From CAITWD01 sp963842065 (lineage in GTDB: Bacteria > Actinomycetota > Thermoleophilia > Miltoncostaeales > Miltoncostaeaceae), in the NCBI GenBank assembly GCA_963842065.1, contig CAWJEW010000003.1, forward strand, positions 124,001 to 188,000: DNA of 64,000 nt. Direction: 5' to 3'. The notes beneath the pieces were generated by a model. That model was not told the DNA's origin, did not search any database, and saw only the letters and a list, made by a program, of their open reading frames with translations. The position numbers and the translations under genes are program-made. Below are positions 1 through 5,979 of the stretch, piece after piece; the stretch's first letter is position 1; each line of letters begins with the position of its first letter.

Positions 1-253
1 AGTCCTCGTCGTCCCAGTCGGGCTCGCCCGCCAGCGACGCGTATGCGCGCCACTCCACCAGGATCCGCTGCGCGGTGCGTGGCGGGATCTCGGGCAGGGC
101 GGACCTGACCAACTCGAGAGCGAGGTCGTTGCTCGAGGCCGGCGGCGGATCGCCGAACTCGCTGAGCACCGCCCAGACCTGACCCTCGTCGAGCTCGGGG
201 CGCTCGCCGAGGATGTACGCGGCGGCCTCGGCGAGATCCAAATCGTCATCCAT
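1..253 (-). CDS. Unknown acidic protein, 3' end cut by window edge
   Basis: An open frame reads leftward from ATG at 253 and is still open at the window edge, so only the first 84 residues are visible. The protein starts MDDDLDLAEAAAYIL, is rich in Asp, Glu and Leu, and looks helical and cytoplasmic; I recognise no domain. There is no Shine-Dalgarno. Instead TATCCT (266-261 on the minus strand) stands exactly 7 nt before the ATG, the geometry expected for a leaderless transcript. The gene is divergent from the small genes that follow. Function unknown. Confidence 0.6.
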   Translation of the reverse strand, partial: MDDDLDLAEAAAYILGERPELDEGQVWAVLSEFGDPPPASSNDLALELVRSALPEIPPRTAQRILVEWRAYASLAGEPDWDDED

Positions 254-266
254 GACGAACAGGATA
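254..266 (-). promoter_or_regulatory. Candidate leaderless -10 box (TATCCT)
   Basis: On the minus strand TATCCT is followed by 7 nt and then the ATG of the leftmost gene. No ribosome binding site lies between. The same spacing recurs at several other starts in this window. No convincing -35 was identified. Confidence 0.4.
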
Positions 267-342
267 GGCCCGCGCGCGGGCGCGCTCCTCTGGGATGACC
301 GAATATTCAAGGCGCTCGGCGGGCGCGCCGATGTGAAGGCAG

Positions 343-603
343 ATGCCGGAACTGCGAACCGCCGAACCCTTGCCCCAGCACGCCCGTGATTGCCTTGGTC
401 GCGCGCTCGCCGCACTCGATTCCCATACCGATGCGCCGTTGCGTTTGGCCGGGTACGCCTCCGACGGGTCGTGCGAGGTCTTCGAGCTCCATGAGGAGTT
501 CGAGATGGGGGTCGTCGGACGCAGGTTCCTGATGTCCGTCACCGCCTCGGGGCGGGACGCACTCCTGATCCCCCTCGATTCGAACACGCTGGAGGAGCAA
601 TGA
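343..603 (+). CDS. Small unknown protein, 86 aa
   Basis: Starts MPELRTAEPL at ATG 343 with a weak AAGG just upstream. The sequence is acidic, has no membrane segment and no cysteine pair forming a recognisable motif; it reads like a compact alpha/beta domain with a C-terminal strand (DALLIPLD). Its TGA overlaps the ATG of the next gene (ATGA at 600-603), so the two are probably translationally coupled. GC-rich third positions fit neighbouring genes. I do not recognise the family; it is a real gene by codon use and coupling only. Confidence 0.5.
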   Translation: MPELRTAEPLPQHARDCLGRALAALDSHTDAPLRLAGYASDGSCEVFELHEEFEMGVVGRRFLMSVTASGRDALLIPLDSNTLEEQ

Positions 604-887
604 CCCCACCGAGCCGTACCGTCGTCCCGCGAGGGGTGCCCACGGTGGAGGACGTGCAGCAGCATTGCCACCGCGTCCGTTCGGCCGGGTCCCCCAATGC
701 GGTCGCGCGCCCTGCGTTGGTGACCCATTACCGCCGCCTGTGCCAAGGGCTCGGGGTCGAGCCCCTGCCGACGGCCTCGAACCTGGATCTGCAGCGCGCC
801 TCGGCCGCCCTGTTGCGGGTGGCTGCGCTTGCCGAGCAGGCCGGCGCACGCACGCGCTTTACGCGTCACGCACCGCGCCCGGCCTGA
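600..887 (+). CDS. Small unknown protein, 95 aa
   Basis: Begins at the ATG that overlaps the stop of the preceding small gene. The product (MTPPSRTVVPRG...) is basic and contains a helical stretch rich in Ala, Leu and Arg in its second half. No domain is recognised. It ends about 85 nt before rpmG, in the region that holds the putative rpmG promoter. It could be a small partner of the 86-residue protein; nothing in the sequence gives a function. Confidence 0.45.
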   Translation: MTPPSRTVVPRGVPTVEDVQQHCHRVRSAGSPNAVARPALVTHYRRLCQGLGVEPLPTASNLDLQRASAALLRVAALAEQAGARTRFTRHAPRPA

Positions 888-910
888 CGACGCAGCCGAT
901 CCGCCGGCGT

Positions 911-939
911 CTGTCGGTGCGCGAGGCATGTGGTAGCCT
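911..939 (+). promoter_or_regulatory. Candidate promoter of the rpmG-secE-nusG cluster
   Basis: CTGTCG at 911-916 and TAGCCT at 934-939 are separated by 17 nt, a reasonable sigma-70-type pair. Transcription would start near 946 and give a short leader holding the AAAGG ribosome binding site of rpmG. The -35 box is a poor match, so this is tentative. Confidence 0.35.
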
Positions 940-971
940 GCCTCTCCGATTCACGACCGAAAGGCTGGCAC

Positions 972-1133
972 GTGCCACCGGGACAACGTCTCGCGATTAC
1001 TCTTGCTTGCCAAGAGTGCAAGCGTCGGAACTACCAGACCAACAAGAGCCGTCGCAACACGCCCGATCGCATCGAGCTCAGTAAGTACTGTCGCTGGTGC
1101 GGACGTCATACTGCGCACAGGGAGACCCGTTAG
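972..1133 (+). CDS. rpmG: 50S ribosomal protein L33
   Basis: L33 is a small protein of the 50S subunit near the E site. From GTG 972 the protein is 53 aa and begins VPPGQRLAITLACQECK, followed by the family's NY-Q-TNKS-RN core. It keeps a CxxC pair (CQEC) and a second one (CRWC), so it is the zinc-binding C+ form. I chose GTG 972 because AAAGG lies upstream and upstream codons add a tail atypical for L33. It lies directly before tRNA-Trp and secE, a usual arrangement in Gram-positive bacteria. Confidence 0.93.
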   Translation: MPPGQRLAITLACQECKRRNYQTNKSRRNTPDRIELSKYCRWCGRHTAHRETR

Positions 1134-1162
1134 CTCGTCGCGCCGCAGGCGTGACGACTCGA

Positions 1163-1235
1163 AGGGTCGTAGCTCAACTGGTAGAGCACCGGTCTCCAAA
1201 ACCGGGGGTTGGGGGTTCGAGTCCCTCCGGCCCTG
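1163..1235 (+). tRNA. trnW: tRNA-Trp (CCA anticodon)
   Basis: A complete 73-nt cloverleaf: acceptor AGGGTCG (1163-1169) pairs with CGGCCCT (1228-1234) with one G-T wobble; D arm GCTC/GAGC; anticodon stem CCGGT/ACCGG with loop CTCCAAA, giving CCA at 1196-1198; five-nt variable region; T arm with TTCGAGT loop. The discriminator is G1235. The 3' CCA is not encoded. It sits between rpmG and secE, likely co-transcribed. Confidence 0.95.
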
Positions 1236-1252
1236 TAATCATTGTGGACTGA

Positions 1253-1627
1253 ATGGCACGCATTCGACCCGCACGCAACGATGGATCATCGAACGACGAC
1301 GGAGGCGAGAGCACTCCGCCCCCGCCGCCCGCTCGCGCGCGCCGAAGCAAGGGCGAGGCAAGCAGCAAGAACACACCTCAGCCGCCGCGTCCGAAGCCCG
1401 CATCACAGCGCACCAAGACCGGCTCCGTCACCAAGGAAGTCCAGGACAAGCGGCGCGGTTCACGGTTTCTCAGCGACGTCATCGCCGAGCTGCGCAAGGT
1501 CCAATGGCCGACGCGCCCCCAGCTCATTCAGTCAACGGCGGTGGTGATCCTCGTGGTCGCCATCGTCACGGTTTACCTTGACATCGTGGACACGATCGTC
1601 AGTCGTATCGTCCACGCGATCTTCTAG
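1253..1627 (+). CDS. secE: Preprotein translocase subunit SecE
   Basis: SecE clamps SecY in the SecYEG protein-export channel of the inner membrane. The 124-aa product has a long low-complexity N-terminus rich in Pro, Arg and Lys (residues 1-70), then the conserved amphipathic helix FLSDVIAELRKVQWPTR and a single C-terminal membrane helix rich in Val and Ile. One transmembrane segment is typical of Gram-positive and actinobacterial SecE. The charged N-terminal extension is longer than in compact homologues but common in actinobacteria. It lies between tRNA-Trp and nusG in the standard order. Confidence 0.92.
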   Translation: MARIRPARNDGSSNDDGGESTPPPPPARARRSKGEASSKNTPQPPRPKPASQRTKTGSVTKEVQDKRRGSRFLSDVIAELRKVQWPTRPQLIQSTAVVILVVAIVTVYLDIVDTIVSRIVHAIF

Positions 1628-1661
1628 CCCCGGTCCGGTCGTCGAAGGGACGTATTCGCCC

Positions 1662-2186
1662 GTGTTTCGTTGGTACGTGATCAACACCTACTCTGGCCAC
1701 GAAAAGAAGGTCAAGGCCAACCTTGAGCACCGCCTGGTCTCGCTCGGCCAGCGCGAGAACGTGCGCGAGATCGTCGTGCCGACCGAGCAGGTCGTCGAAA
1801 CCAAAGACGGCCAGAAGGTCCAGACCGAAAAGCGCACCCTGCCTGGGTACGTCCTGGTCAACATGGACATGACCCCGGACGCGCTGTGGGTGGTCAAGGA
1901 CACCCCCGGGGTGACCGGCTTCGTCGGCTCCTCCAGCGATCCGGTGCCGCTGACCCAGGGCGAGGTCGACCGCCTGCTGCGTACGCACTCCGAGCTGCGG
2001 CCCAAGGTCCGCGCGGAGTTCACCGTCGGCGAGACGGTCAAGGTCATCTCCGGTCCCCTGTCGGACTTCACCGGCGAGATTGCCGAGATCAACTCCGAGG
2101 CGGGCCGCGTCAAGGTGCTGGTCAGCATCTTCGGGCGCGAGACGCCTGCCGACCTGTCGTTCGATCAGGTCAAGAAGCTCACGTAA
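1662..2186 (+). CDS. nusG: Transcription termination/antitermination factor NusG
   Basis: NusG binds the RNA polymerase clamp, affects pausing and Rho termination, and couples transcription to ribosomes through S10. From GTG 1662 the protein is 174 aa: VFRWYVINTYSGHEKKV opens the NGN domain; the C-terminal KOW domain starts near residue 120 (GETVKVISGPLSDFTGEI). GAAGGG upstream sets the start; an upstream in-frame ATG inside secE would add 28 unrelated residues. It lacks the long acidic N-terminal extension seen in many actinobacterial NusG proteins. Confidence 0.94.
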   Translation: MFRWYVINTYSGHEKKVKANLEHRLVSLGQRENVREIVVPTEQVVETKDGQKVQTEKRTLPGYVLVNMDMTPDALWVVKDTPGVTGFVGSSSDPVPLTQGEVDRLLRTHSELRPKVRAEFTVGETVKVISGPLSDFTGEIAEINSEAGRVKVLVSIFGRETPADLSFDQVKKLT

Positions 2187-2231
2187 TTCCCGCGTAACCG
2201 CAGCACCACCCCGCGTCGCGCGCGGGGCGGC

Positions 2232-2237
2232 TACAAT
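2232..2237 (+). promoter_or_regulatory. Candidate -10 box upstream of rplK
   Basis: TACAAT stands in the 125-nt nusG-rplK gap, 74 nt before the rplK ATG, in otherwise very GC-rich sequence. It would give the rplKA transcript its own start with a leader of about 65 nt. No good -35 is visible at 17 nt. Confidence 0.35.
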
Positions 2238-2311
2238 GGCCGTCCGCCGAGCCGCGCCGAACGGGCGCCTCGTCTCGGCGTGACCGCAGACACGACGAGC
2301 AAGAAAGAGTC

Positions 2312-2737
2312 ATGGCGAAGAAGGTCCTGCAGATCATCAAGCTCCAGATCCCGGCCGGCCAGGCCTCCCCGGCACCGCCAGTGGGTCCGGCCCTGGGTGC
2401 GGCCAGCATCAACATCATGGAGTTCTGTAAGGCGTTCAACGCCCAGACTCAAGCCGCGAACGGGACGGTGACGCCCGTGGAGATATCGGTCTACGAGGAC
2501 CGGTCCTTCACGTTCATCACCAAGACCCCGCCGGCGCCGGTGCTCATCCTGCAGGCGCTCGGGATCCCGAGCGGCTCGGCCGTGCCGCAAACCGACAAGG
2601 TCGGCACGCTGACCACGGATCAGGTGCGCCAGATCGCCGAGGCCAAGATGCCCGATCTGAACGCCAACAGCATCGAGGCCGCGATGTCGATGATCGCCGG
2701 GACGGCCCGCAGCATGGGTGTCCTGGTCGAGGAGTGA
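2312..2737 (+). CDS. rplK: 50S ribosomal protein L11
   Basis: L11 forms the GTPase-associated centre with 23S rRNA helices 43/44 and the L10-L12 stalk. The 141-aa product has standard length and starts MAKKVLQIIKLQIPAGQASPA; the proline-rich GPALG segment of the N-terminal domain and the C-terminal RNA-binding domain (TDQVRQIAEAKMPDLNA) are intact. AAAGAG lies upstream of the ATG. rplA follows after 88 nt, the usual L11 operon order. Confidence 0.97.
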   Translation: MAKKVLQIIKLQIPAGQASPAPPVGPALGAASINIMEFCKAFNAQTQAANGTVTPVEISVYEDRSFTFITKTPPAPVLILQALGIPSGSAVPQTDKVGTLTTDQVRQIAEAKMPDLNANSIEAAMSMIAGTARSMGVLVEE

Positions 2738-2825
2738 CACCAGGGGTCGATGAGTTGACTGGCGGGGAGCGCGCGCGATCGCTAGATTGCGCGGTCGGCG
2801 CCCAGCCGATGAGGGAGGAATCGAA

Positions 2826-3542
2826 GTGTCCAAGCGCGGTAAGCGCTACGAGCAAGCCAAGGCCGAAGTCAGCGCGAGCGAGATCTACTCGCCGCTGGCC
2901 GCCATGCGCCTGATCAAGTCCCAGGAACTCACGCGGTTCGACTCGACCGTCGAGGTCCACATGCGCCTGGGCGTCAATGTGCGCCACGCCGACCAGCAAC
3001 TGCGCGGCACCATCAGCCTCCCGCACGGGACCGGCAAGAGCGTACGCGTCGCCGTGTTCGCCCAGGGCGACAAGGTGCGCGAGGCCGAAGAGGCCGGCGC
3101 GGACATCGTCGGCGGCGAGGACCTGGCGGCCAAGATCGAGGGCGGCTTCACCGACTTCGACGTGGCCATCGCCACGCCGGACATGATGAGCACCGTCGGC
3201 AAGCTCGGCCGCGTGCTCGGACCGCAGGGCAAGATGCCCAACCCCAAGACCGGCACGGTGACCTTCGACGTCGCGCGCGCCGTCGAGGACGTCAAGGGCG
3301 GCAAGGTCGAGTACCGCACCGACCGCACCGGCATCGTGCACCTGGGCATCGGCAGGCGCTCGTTCGGCGAGGAGGCCCTGGTGGAGAACTACCAGGCCGT
3401 CGTCGAAGAGATCCTGCGCGCCAAGCCCGCCGCGGCCAAGGGTCGCTACATCAAGTCCATCACCGTCGCCCAGACGATGGGCCCTGGCATCCCGGTGGAC
3501 ACGACCCGCACGTCCAACCTGCTTGAGGAGGCGACCGCCTAG
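2826..3542 (+). CDS. rplA: 50S ribosomal protein L1
   Basis: L1 builds the mobile L1 stalk at the E site and in many bacteria represses its own operon. From GTG 2826 the product is 238 aa (VSKRGKRYEQAKAEV...), the family's normal size, with the signature GRVLGPQGKMPNPKTGTV. GAGGGAGGAA precedes the GTG; the upstream in-frame ATG at 2787 would add 13 residues absent from homologues. Confidence 0.96.
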   Translation: MSKRGKRYEQAKAEVSASEIYSPLAAMRLIKSQELTRFDSTVEVHMRLGVNVRHADQQLRGTISLPHGTGKSVRVAVFAQGDKVREAEEAGADIVGGEDLAAKIEGGFTDFDVAIATPDMMSTVGKLGRVLGPQGKMPNPKTGTVTFDVARAVEDVKGGKVEYRTDRTGIVHLGIGRRSFGEEALVENYQAVVEEILRAKPAAAKGRYIKSITVAQTMGPGIPVDTTRTSNLLEEATA

Positions 3543-3730
3543 GGCGGCCATTCCCGCTACGAGCTGACCAAAGACCCACGGGGGCGCGCCGGAGTGGCGG
3601 CGCCTGAAACCGGTCCGAAGGGACCACCCGTGCGAGGTTGGCGAGGTGCCTCGTGGTGCGGCCGGATCCCCGGCGGCCCCGCGTCGGTCCGCGTCGATCC
3701 CGCCGGACCAGATGACGAGGAGGTGAGGCA
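3543..3730 (+). promoter_or_regulatory. Probable L10 leader of the rplJL mRNA
   Basis: The 188-nt gap between rplA and rplJ is far longer than other gaps in the cluster and is full of pairing potential: GGTCC-GAAG-GGACC (3612-3625), a CGAGG/CCTCG pair near 3634-3652, and a GGTCC/GGACC pair just upstream of the strong AGGAGG at 3718-3723. Bacterial rplJ leaders usually bind the L10-(L12)4 complex for feedback repression, and the position and size fit this. I assign it by position and structure, not by a verified consensus match. Confidence 0.5.
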
Positions 3731-4258
3731 CTGCGACGGGACCAAAAGGCGGAAGTCATCGCCGAACTCGAGGAGCGGCTGCGCTCCACCAGCACCGTTC
3801 TGGCCGCCGACTTTCGGGGCCTGAGCGTCAAACAGCTGTCGGCGCTGCGCGGTGAGTTGCGCAACGCCGAGGCCGCCCTGACGGTTGCCAAGAACACGCT
3901 TACCCGCCGCGCGGCGACCAGCACCGGCCAGGAGGCCCTGCTCGGCTTCCTGAACGGCCCGACGGGCCTGGTGTGGGTCGATGGTGACCCGGCGGTCGCG
4001 GCCAAGGTGCTCAACGACGCCGCCAAGCGCTTCGAGCATCTTGAGCTCAAGGGCGGTCTGCTCGAGGGTCGCACGCTCTCGGCCGCCGAACTGGACCACC
4101 TTGCGACCCTTCCGTCGCGGGAGCAGCTGCTGGCCCAGCTGGCCGGCGGCGTCGCCGCGCCGCTGCGCGGCCTTGCAGGATCGTTGAACAACATGATCAC
4201 TGGGCTGGCACAAGCCCTGAACGCGCTGCACACCCAGCGCGCGGGCGAGGGCAGCTAG
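3731..4258 (+). CDS. rplJ: 50S ribosomal protein L10, CTG start
   Basis: L10 anchors L12 dimers to the ribosome stalk. The 175-aa frame beginning LRRDQKAEVIAELEERL contains the family N-terminus (STVLAADFRGLSV) and the C-terminal L12-binding helix. An in-frame TGA lies at 3713-3715 and there is no ATG, GTG or TTG before TTG 3857, which would delete 42 conserved residues. CTG 3731 stands 7 nt after a perfect AGGAGG (3718-3723), so it is the likely start. The non-canonical start may keep L10 synthesis low relative to L12. Confidence 0.9.
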   Translation: MRRDQKAEVIAELEERLRSTSTVLAADFRGLSVKQLSALRGELRNAEAALTVAKNTLTRRAATSTGQEALLGFLNGPTGLVWVDGDPAVAAKVLNDAAKRFEHLELKGGLLEGRTLSAAELDHLATLPSREQLLAQLAGGVAAPLRGLAGSLNNMITGLAQALNALHTQRAGEGS

Positions 4259-4313
4259 CCCCCCGCTCGTCCAACCGGACCAGCATCTTTTTTACCTACG
4301 AGGAGGACGATCG

Positions 4314-4694
4314 ATGGCAACAACTGAAGAGTGGATCGAGGAGCTCAAGGGCATTTCCGTGCTCGAGCTGGCCGAGCGCATCAAGGCGATCGAAGAGGCA
4401 TTCGGCGTGACCGCGGCGGCGCCCGTGGCCGTGGCGGCCGCGCCTGCTGCAGGCGGCGAGGCTGCCGGCGCCGTGGAGGAGCAGACTGCGTTCACGGTGA
4501 ACCTCGAGGGCGTCGGCGATAAGAAGATCCAGGTGATCAAGGTCGTGCGCGCCGTGACCGGCCTTGGCCTCAAGGAGGCCAAGGACCTCGTCGACGGCGC
4601 CCCGAGCGCGGTCAAGGAGGGCGTCGCCAAGGAAGAGGCCGAGCAGATCAAGGCCCAGCTGGAGGAGGCCGGCGCCTCGGTGTCGGTCAAGTAG
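4314..4694 (+). CDS. rplL: 50S ribosomal protein L7/L12
   Basis: L12 dimers on the stalk recruit and activate translational GTPases. The 126-aa acidic protein has the N-terminal dimerisation helix, an Ala-Gly-rich hinge (about residues 36-56) and the conserved globular domain (KIQVIKVVRAVTGLGLKEAK). GAGGAGGA precedes the ATG. The rplJ-rplL gap holds a weak GTCC/GGAC hairpin and a run of six T (about 4289-4294), possibly a partial attenuator. Confidence 0.97.
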   Translation: MATTEEWIEELKGISVLELAERIKAIEEAFGVTAAAPVAVAAAPAAGGEAAGAVEEQTAFTVNLEGVGDKKIQVIKVVRAVTGLGLKEAKDLVDGAPSAVKEGVAKEEAEQIKAQLEEAGASVSVK

Positions 4695-4704
4695 TACCGC
4701 TGGT

Positions 4705-4733
4705 CCGGGCGCCGCGCTCAGCGCGGCGCCCGG
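4705..4733. terminator. Perfect 14+1+14 inverted repeat after rplL
   Basis: CCGGGCGCCGCGCT, one central C, then its exact complement, beginning 11 nt after the rplL stop. The hairpin is very stable but no T tract follows. It may end or stabilise the rplJL transcript; the 220 nt that follow up to the next gene hold no other clear feature. Confidence 0.55.
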
Positions 4734-4957
4734 TACGGCGTCGCGTGGGCCACGTGCGTTCTCCGGGGGGCCAGCGTGCGGTGCGGATCCGGCAGGCGCA
4801 TCTGCGCCGGCAAAACACGGGTCCCCCCTAGAAACCGGGCCCCTGCACCGCCAAACTTGTCGCGGTCGGCAGCACGTGGCGTATGTGAATCGCCAGGGGC
4901 GTGTTGCACGCAGTAGCTGTTCCGTCACAGATCCACCCCGCGATTCGGAGGATGCAT

Positions 4958-5170
4958 ATGCCACTCGAGCGTTCCGTCAAGAGCGAGCTCCGCGACAAGG
5001 TCTCGCTCGCCAACAAAGCCAACGTCGATGAGGTGATCGGCCTCGTCGAGGCCGCCCGCGCCGGCCTGCCCGAAGACGACGCCGATTACGTGCGCCTTGG
5101 TGGCTGGCTCGAGGACCTCGCAGTCATCAAAGGCGGCTCGATTCCCGGCCGTTTCGGCGACACCGTCTAG
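4958..5170 (+). CDS. Small unknown protein, 70 aa
   Basis: ATG 4958 follows GGAGG (4947-4951) with 6-nt spacing; a nearer in-frame ATG at 4952 overlaps that site and is less likely. The product MPLERSVKSELRDKVSL... is acidic, predicted helical, and has no membrane segment or cysteine. It stands alone between rplL and a convergent gene. I do not recognise it; a good ribosome site and GC-rich third positions support a real gene. Its constant neighbours (rplL, rpoB) would make its conservation easy to test. Confidence 0.6.
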   Translation: MPLERSVKSELRDKVSLANKANVDEVIGLVEAARAGLPEDDADYVRLGGWLEDLAVIKGGSIPGRFGDTV

Positions 5171-5186
5171 CCGACGCGATCCTTGC

Positions 5187-5212
5187 GGGTCCGCGGCCGC
5201 CGCCGCGGACCC
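5187..5212. terminator. Bidirectional hairpin between convergent genes
   Basis: GGGTCCGCGGC (5187-5197), a four-nt loop, then GCCGCGGACCC (5202-5212): an 11-bp perfect stem placed between the stops of the 70-aa gene and the opposing 166-aa gene. There is no T run, so termination efficiency is uncertain, but position and symmetry suit a shared terminator. Confidence 0.55.
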
Positions 5213-5230
5213 CCCGCGGCTCGGATCCGT

Positions 5231-5731
5231 CTAGCGGCTTCGCGAACGCGGAATCTGCAGCATGCGCTGGAGCCGGCGGGTCTCGGCGAGGGCGTTGATC
5301 GAACGGCGGTCGGGCGACTGCACGTTGGCCAGCCGGTCGATGCGGGCCTGGCGTCCCTCGCGGACCTCGACCCAGCGCTCGTAGTTCTGCACGAGGTCCA
5401 AGAGCTGGCGCACGAGCTCGAGCGATGCCTCGGTGATCTCGAACGGCTCCCCGTTGAGCAGCACCGCCCGATCGCCCTCCCGGTACACCAGCTCGCCTGC
5501 GCCCGGCCGGGCGACACGAAAGGTCGTGGCGGAGATCCGCGCGCTCATCCCGTGCCACTCGCGCTTCAAGACGCCGGCCTCGACGGCGGGGCGGAAACCG
5601 AACGCGCGCATCCTGCGCCGTTCCTCCGGGGCGGACCACAGCGCGTGGGTGGTGTCCAAGAGGCCTTCCAGGCGGGTGATAAAGCCATCCGGGTCGTCCG
5701 GTTCGCCGAGTGAGACTAGGCCTAACGTCAT
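5231..5731 (-). CDS. Unknown protein, 166 aa
   Basis: Reads leftward from ATG 5731 and is divergent from rpoB. The product starts MTLGLVSLGEPDDPDGF, has a central beta-rich part (GAGELVYREGDRAVLLNG) and a long helical, Arg-rich C-terminus ending RSRSR. No transmembrane segment, no catalytic motif recognised. The last third could form a coiled coil. Its 5' region shares the 248-nt spacer with the rpoB leader. Function unknown. Confidence 0.55.
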   Translation of the reverse strand: MTLGLVSLGEPDDPDGFITRLEGLLDTTHALWSAPEERRRMRAFGFRPAVEAGVLKREWHGMSARISATTFRVARPGAGELVYREGDRAVLLNGEPFEITEASLELVRQLLDLVQNYERWVEVREGRQARIDRLANVQSPDRRSINALAETRRLQRMLQIPRSRSR

Positions 5732-5839
5732 TCCTTCGGAGTATGCACGTAGTGGCGGCTTGCTGTCGAACTCGGTACACTGGAATTTCAGTCAGTCGGG
5801 CCGGGGTGATTTCAGCTGCTCTTTTTTCTTGACCCTCCG

Positions 5840-5857
5840 GGTACTCGTTCGAGTACC
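5840..5857. promoter_or_regulatory. 18-bp palindrome in the rpoB leader
   Basis: GGTACTCG-TT-CGAGTACC is an exact inverted repeat 122 nt before the rpoB start, directly after CTTTTTTCTTGACC. TTGACC (5829-5834) could be a -35 box, which would put the palindrome over the spacer and -10 as an operator; equally it could be an RNA hairpin in the rpoBC leader. TACACT (5776-5781) and TACTAT (5890-5895) are alternative -10 boxes without clear -35 partners. Confidence 0.45.
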
Positions 5858-5979
5858 GCGCAGGAGGACTCGCTGCTGCTGATCTCTGCTACTATGCCGA
5901 GCCCCGTCCAGCCCGGTCCACGTCAGCGGCGCGCTCCCGCACGCCCTGACCACCATGCTCGTCCAGGAGGCCTCGCGAC

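Noticed and set aside
4285..4294. T6 run between rplJ and rplL as a terminator
   Set aside because: The preceding hairpin is only four bp, too weak for efficient termination; noted as possible partial attenuation.
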